64,000 nucleotides of DNA, taken from the NCBI GenBank assembly GCA_964546815.1, contig CAZJLR010000023.1:34348-98347 (forward strand), read 5' to 3'. Position numbers and translations under genes: made by a program. Positions 61,004 through 64,000 of the stretch are shown here, one piece after another (positions within the stretch are counted from its first letter, which is position 1; each line of letters opens with the position of its first letter). The notes beneath the pieces are model-generated. The model was given only the letters and a program-made list of their open reading frames with translations. It searched no databases and was not told where the DNA came from. This stretch comes from JAIEPM01 sp964546815 (GTDB lineage Bacteria; Cyanobacteriota; Vampirovibrionia; Obscuribacterales; Obscuribacteraceae).

Positions 61004-63886
61004 ATGTCTGGGCTGGAAGGCGAAACGCAAGCAGATTTGACTCAATCAAATACAAAATCAAAGCCTGCATCGCTCAAGCCTATGTGGAAAGACGCTGCGG
61101 TCTTAATCGCTCTCGTTGTCTTCAGTTTAATAATATTCCTCAACCAAAACCCATCGTCGGTTCTGCCTCGAACAACGATGTATTTTGACGCCGCGCACTA
61201 TTTAGAAACATGCAAACGCCTGTACGAAACCTGTGGTGGATTTTTTGCCGGGCAATTCGGAAAAGCGCAAATTGATGCACTCGCCTTCTATTTGATGCTA
61301 GATGGGCCGGTGCTGCCAGGGGCAGGAGCAATAGTTTTCGCGCTTTCGCATGAAATACCAAGCGCTGGGTTCTGGCAATATTTAGTTGGAATGCAATGCG
61401 TTTTCCAGTCTGTGTGTGTCGGCTTTCTATTTTTGCTTGCCCGAGGACTCCTGCGCTGCCGCTCATTAGCAGCGTTTGCAGCACTCGCATGGGCTACTTA
61501 CCCATCTGCAATTTCTTCCTGCAATTCATTTTTGACAGAACCTATGGCATGCATGTTGACGGTGGGTTTGCTCTATTTGACAAGCAGCGTTTATTCGAAT
61601 AACTCAGAAAGCAACAACTTAGATTATCCCAAAAGCTTTGTGGCAGGCGTCTTTGCGGCACTGCTTTGCTTGCTGAAACCAGCGCTCGCACCGGCAGTAA
61701 TTTTGATATGTGCAATTCCCATAGCTACCCTAACGTATAGCTTTATTCGAGCAAGGTTTTTGAATAAAGGCACAAATCAATCTACTTCAGGACGCCCGGT
61801 CAACTTGTTTTTGCTAAACAATCTCCTGCGGAATGCGCTGCTAGGGCTGGGCATAGTGCTGGTGATGACGCCATGGTTGGCATTTGGTTATGCCGCGCGC
61901 GGAAGCATTGCGCTGCTTCCCTCGAGAAGACCTGTATACAACATCACAACGGGATGCAACATCGAAGGAGATGGTTGGGGATGCTACCCGACTCATCCCA
62001 TTGCCGAAATGTACGATGACAACGAGCAGCCCATGCCGGTTTTGCTAGCACTGATAGAGCACGACCCAGGCGACATTATCAATCTTACCCTTCGAAAAGT
62101 TACTCGACTCTGGTATCTACCGTGGAATGATTATAGATATAAGATACTCGGATTGAATTTCCGTCTTCAATCTATATATCAGCTTTTGCTTGTTTCACTG
62201 GGCTTCACAGGCTCTTTGTTATTAGTTGCCTTTTGTTTCACCAGAAGGCTCAACAAAAAACAGAAACTCTCAGTCGCTTCCATCGCAGTATTTATAGCAG
62301 CGCATCTAATTTACTTGCCTTTCGAAGGCATTGCCCGCTATGGATTTACAGCCATGCCACTCTTAATTTTGGCAGCAGTATTTATGCTTCAGCAAGTAGC
62401 TGCAGACAAGAGGCGCATAATGGCAATTGTTCTATTTGCACTGGCACTAGTTTCAACCATAATAGTTCTGAAGGTAGATCTCGTCCCATTTATTTTGCTT
62501 GCGGTGCACGACAGCCAGACTGCGTTTTGGCTTTATGCTGGGATAAAAACAGTTAGCATCGCAGCACTTTTGCTTGCCGCTTTCAACACATCGACAAGAG
62601 AATTGAAAACAGGCAAACATGCTTGCAAAGTTTTCGCTGCGCTCAGTGTGGGCGCAGTATTATTTTCCGCAGCAGTAAACTCTGCTTTTGCAATTTCAGA
62701 TCGCGAAATGCAGCCCTGGCAATGCACGATAAAACCCGGAGACAGTGCCGAACGCACAGTCAGCATTGCAGAGCGTGCCTATAAACAAGCAGACTGGGCA
62801 TTGCTAATGGTCGACGGAGATCAACGTGCACCTGAGGCAAAGTACAGCGTTAATGGCCATGTATTGAATGGAACACTTGACTCTCTATATCAATATTACA
62901 CAGAACGATATGAGCTCGAAGACTGGCTCACACAGTTCGCTTCGCTTAGCAGAAAGTCGCCGGAGTCAATTCGCAAATGGCGCGCTATTCAAGTTCCGCT
63001 CGAATACATTAAGGACGGAGTCAACATCATTAGCACAACAAGTGGCGACGGCAAAGCAGCCACTATATATGGTGATTACGCAAGACACAAGCAAGGCGAG
63101 AGACAATTCTTGCCATCGGCAGCAGAAGTCAGCCCCGGCAAGTTTTTCAACGACAGCGAAGACGCTTTCGACTCGCGCATTTCACAAATTACATATTCAC
63201 CTGTAGCAGCATCTGAGTCACGCTTCACTCGTTCAGGAAAAACAAGCACAAAAGATCTTTCGCCATCTGCAGGAATTCAATCTGGTGATTACAGACTATT
63301 TTTGGTCTTAGGTTATTCGCACGAGAAACAGAAATTGCCTGAGGGTAAACTTGATTCCTCTGAGATGAATAACTTGGCCCACAAACCAGACCTCACAGAC
63401 AAGGAAGATGCCGAAAGGGGTGCCGGTGTTTCGAGGGCGGACATTGCAGAGAGGGTTCAGAGACAGAACCTTGGCACAAATGGGACTGGCAATTATGTTC
63501 TTTCAAGTTCAAATAAGGAGCCTGCAAACTTCTCGGTTGAAATCTCAAAAGAAGTTTTGAGTGGCACGCACCTGAAGGTTTGCATCAAAGGCGATTGCAG
63601 CAGCGCCTCCAACGCAATGTTTTCTGTCGCCGGAGTCGTTGCACAAAGCGATCGATTCATCGCAAGCGTTTTGCCAGGAACACCGCAGCTAATCAATTCA
63701 GCTCCAAATCGAAAATCATTTGAAGTCTGTTCCGAATTACCGTCAATCATTCTCTCCGGAAAGAATCCGACTATCCGTGTCGAGCTGAAACCTCTGGGGG
63801 CAGATATTGTCCTTTCAAATCTACACATCGAAACAGAAGCCTCAGATAAGCCACAGCTAAGCAAGCACTCCATTAAAGTATTCTAG
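61004..63886 (+). CDS. GT-C-type glycosyltransferase fused to a large extracytoplasmic domain
   Basis: I start at ATG 61004 (MSGLEGETQADL), which has AAGGG 8 bases upstream. The frame extends back to a TTG at 60920 inside rmlC. The protein has 960 residues: about 11 membrane helices, Asp62 in MYFDAAHYLETC at the GT-C catalytic position, then DGPVLPGAGAIVF. From about residue 570 a hydrophilic, beta-rich exported domain begins with MQPWQCTIKP. It is paralogous to the 997-residue protein at 36526. Being the last gene of the rhamnose operon, it may transfer or polymerise the rhamnose-containing unit outside the membrane. The substrate is not known. Confidence 0.8.
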   Translation: MSGLEGETQADLTQSNTKSKPASLKPMWKDAAVLIALVVFSLIIFLNQNPSSVLPRTTMYFDAAHYLETCKRLYETCGGFFAGQFGKAQIDALAFYLMLDGPVLPGAGAIVFALSHEIPSAGFWQYLVGMQCVFQSVCVGFLFLLARGLLRCRSLAAFAALAWATYPSAISSCNSFLTEPMACMLTVGLLYLTSSVYSNNSESNNLDYPKSFVAGVFAALLCLLKPALAPAVILICAIPIATLTYSFIRARFLNKGTNQSTSGRPVNLFLLNNLLRNALLGLGIVLVMTPWLAFGYAARGSIALLPSRRPVYNITTGCNIEGDGWGCYPTHPIAEMYDDNEQPMPVLLALIEHDPGDIINLTLRKVTRLWYLPWNDYRYKILGLNFRLQSIYQLLLVSLGFTGSLLLVAFCFTRRLNKKQKLSVASIAVFIAAHLIYLPFEGIARYGFTAMPLLILAAVFMLQQVAADKRRIMAIVLFALALVSTIIVLKVDLVPFILLAVHDSQTAFWLYAGIKTVSIAALLLAAFNTSTRELKTGKHACKVFAALSVGAVLFSAAVNSAFAISDREMQPWQCTIKPGDSAERTVSIAERAYKQADWALLMVDGDQRAPEAKYSVNGHVLNGTLDSLYQYYTERYELEDWLTQFASLSRKSPESIRKWRAIQVPLEYIKDGVNIISTTSGDGKAATIYGDYARHKQGERQFLPSAAEVSPGKFFNDSEDAFDSRISQITYSPVAASESRFTRSGKTSTKDLSPSAGIQSGDYRLFLVLGYSHEKQKLPEGKLDSSEMNNLAHKPDLTDKEDAERGAGVSRADIAERVQRQNLGTNGTGNYVLSSSNKEPANFSVEISKEVLSGTHLKVCIKGDCSSASNAMFSVAGVVAQSDRFIASVLPGTPQLINSAPNRKSFEVCSELPSIILSGKNPTIRVELKPLGADIVLSNLHIETEASDKPQLSKHSIKVF

Positions 63887-63949
63887 TAACTGCCTCCCAG
63901 CCTGGACGGCTAAAGCCATCCCCTGACTGGCGCTTGCTCGCCCTATCGC

Positions 63950-63994
63950 CTGTAGGGGCGACGCCATGGATACTGCTGGCGAACTAAAATGGAG
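63950..63994. mobile_element. left end of a second MITE-like element, cut by the window edge
   Basis: The sequence from 63950 is identical over 36 bases to the left end of the element at 55349 (TGTAGGGGCGACGCCATGG, then ATACTGCTGGCGAAC). It then diverges slightly before TGGA. It lies 64 bases after the stop of the GT-C gene. The rest of the element would be beyond the window. Confidence 0.6.
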
Positions 63995-64000
63995 CCGAAT

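Noticed and set aside
841..63994. CRISPR array from the recurring GTAGGGGCGAC palindromes
   Set aside because: Copies are scattered singly over 63 kb, not regularly spaced, and no cas gene is present.

Overview
The window looks like chromosome from a Gram-negative-type, surface-rich bacterium of near-balanced GC. It has many exported proteins, giant repeat adhesins, large GT-C membrane glycosyltransferases and several unrecognised repeat proteins. My best guess is a non-photosynthetic cyanobacterial relative (Vampirovibrionia/Melainabacteria, Obscuribacterales type). That is an inference from gene style, because no marker gene is present. I saw no rRNA, tRNA, CRISPR array, transposase or phage gene.

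Layout. 1-1.2 kb: the tail of a metal P-type ATPase, a DUF1345-like membrane protein and a 55-codon gene. 1.25-12.8 kb: one giant secreted adhesin-like protein with glycine-rich blocks, a tandem 44-residue repeat array, beta-helix modules and a C-terminal FecR-like domain. 13.4-20.9 kb, all on the minus strand: a secreted M1 aminopeptidase, a macro-domain protein, an unknown, a DUF4388 protein with a degenerate GGDEF domain, and glutamate dehydrogenase. 21.1-24.7 kb: a Ca2+/H+ exchanger and a YHS-domain P1B ATPase with an altered actuator motif. 24.7-28.1 kb: a three-gene operon of secreted proteins and a small gene. 28.2-33.7 kb: Fpg, a small gene, a secreted S10 carboxypeptidase, a protein of about 101-residue DGS repeats, and an OmpR-type regulator without a kinase.

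33.9-64 kb is dominated by envelope glycan genes. It holds five very large multi-pass proteins (four GT-C-like, one YfhO-like), a methyltransferase, an O-acylation set (MBOAT, SGNH hydrolase, DUF1574-like protein), a GT2 glycosyltransferase, a priming sugar-phosphate transferase and a complete dTDP-L-rhamnose pathway in the order rmlA-rmlB-rmlD-rmlC. An M28 peptidase flanked by two related one-helix proteins, and a HAD phosphatase with a long N-terminal extension, lie among them. Together these could make, polymerise and acylate a rhamnose-containing surface glycan.

A dispersed inverted repeat with the core GTAGGGGCGACGC sits in intergenic gaps at seven places. At about 55.35-55.57 kb two copies form the ends of a 226-bp nested-inverted-repeat element that looks like a MITE. 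One end of a second copy lies at the right edge of the window.
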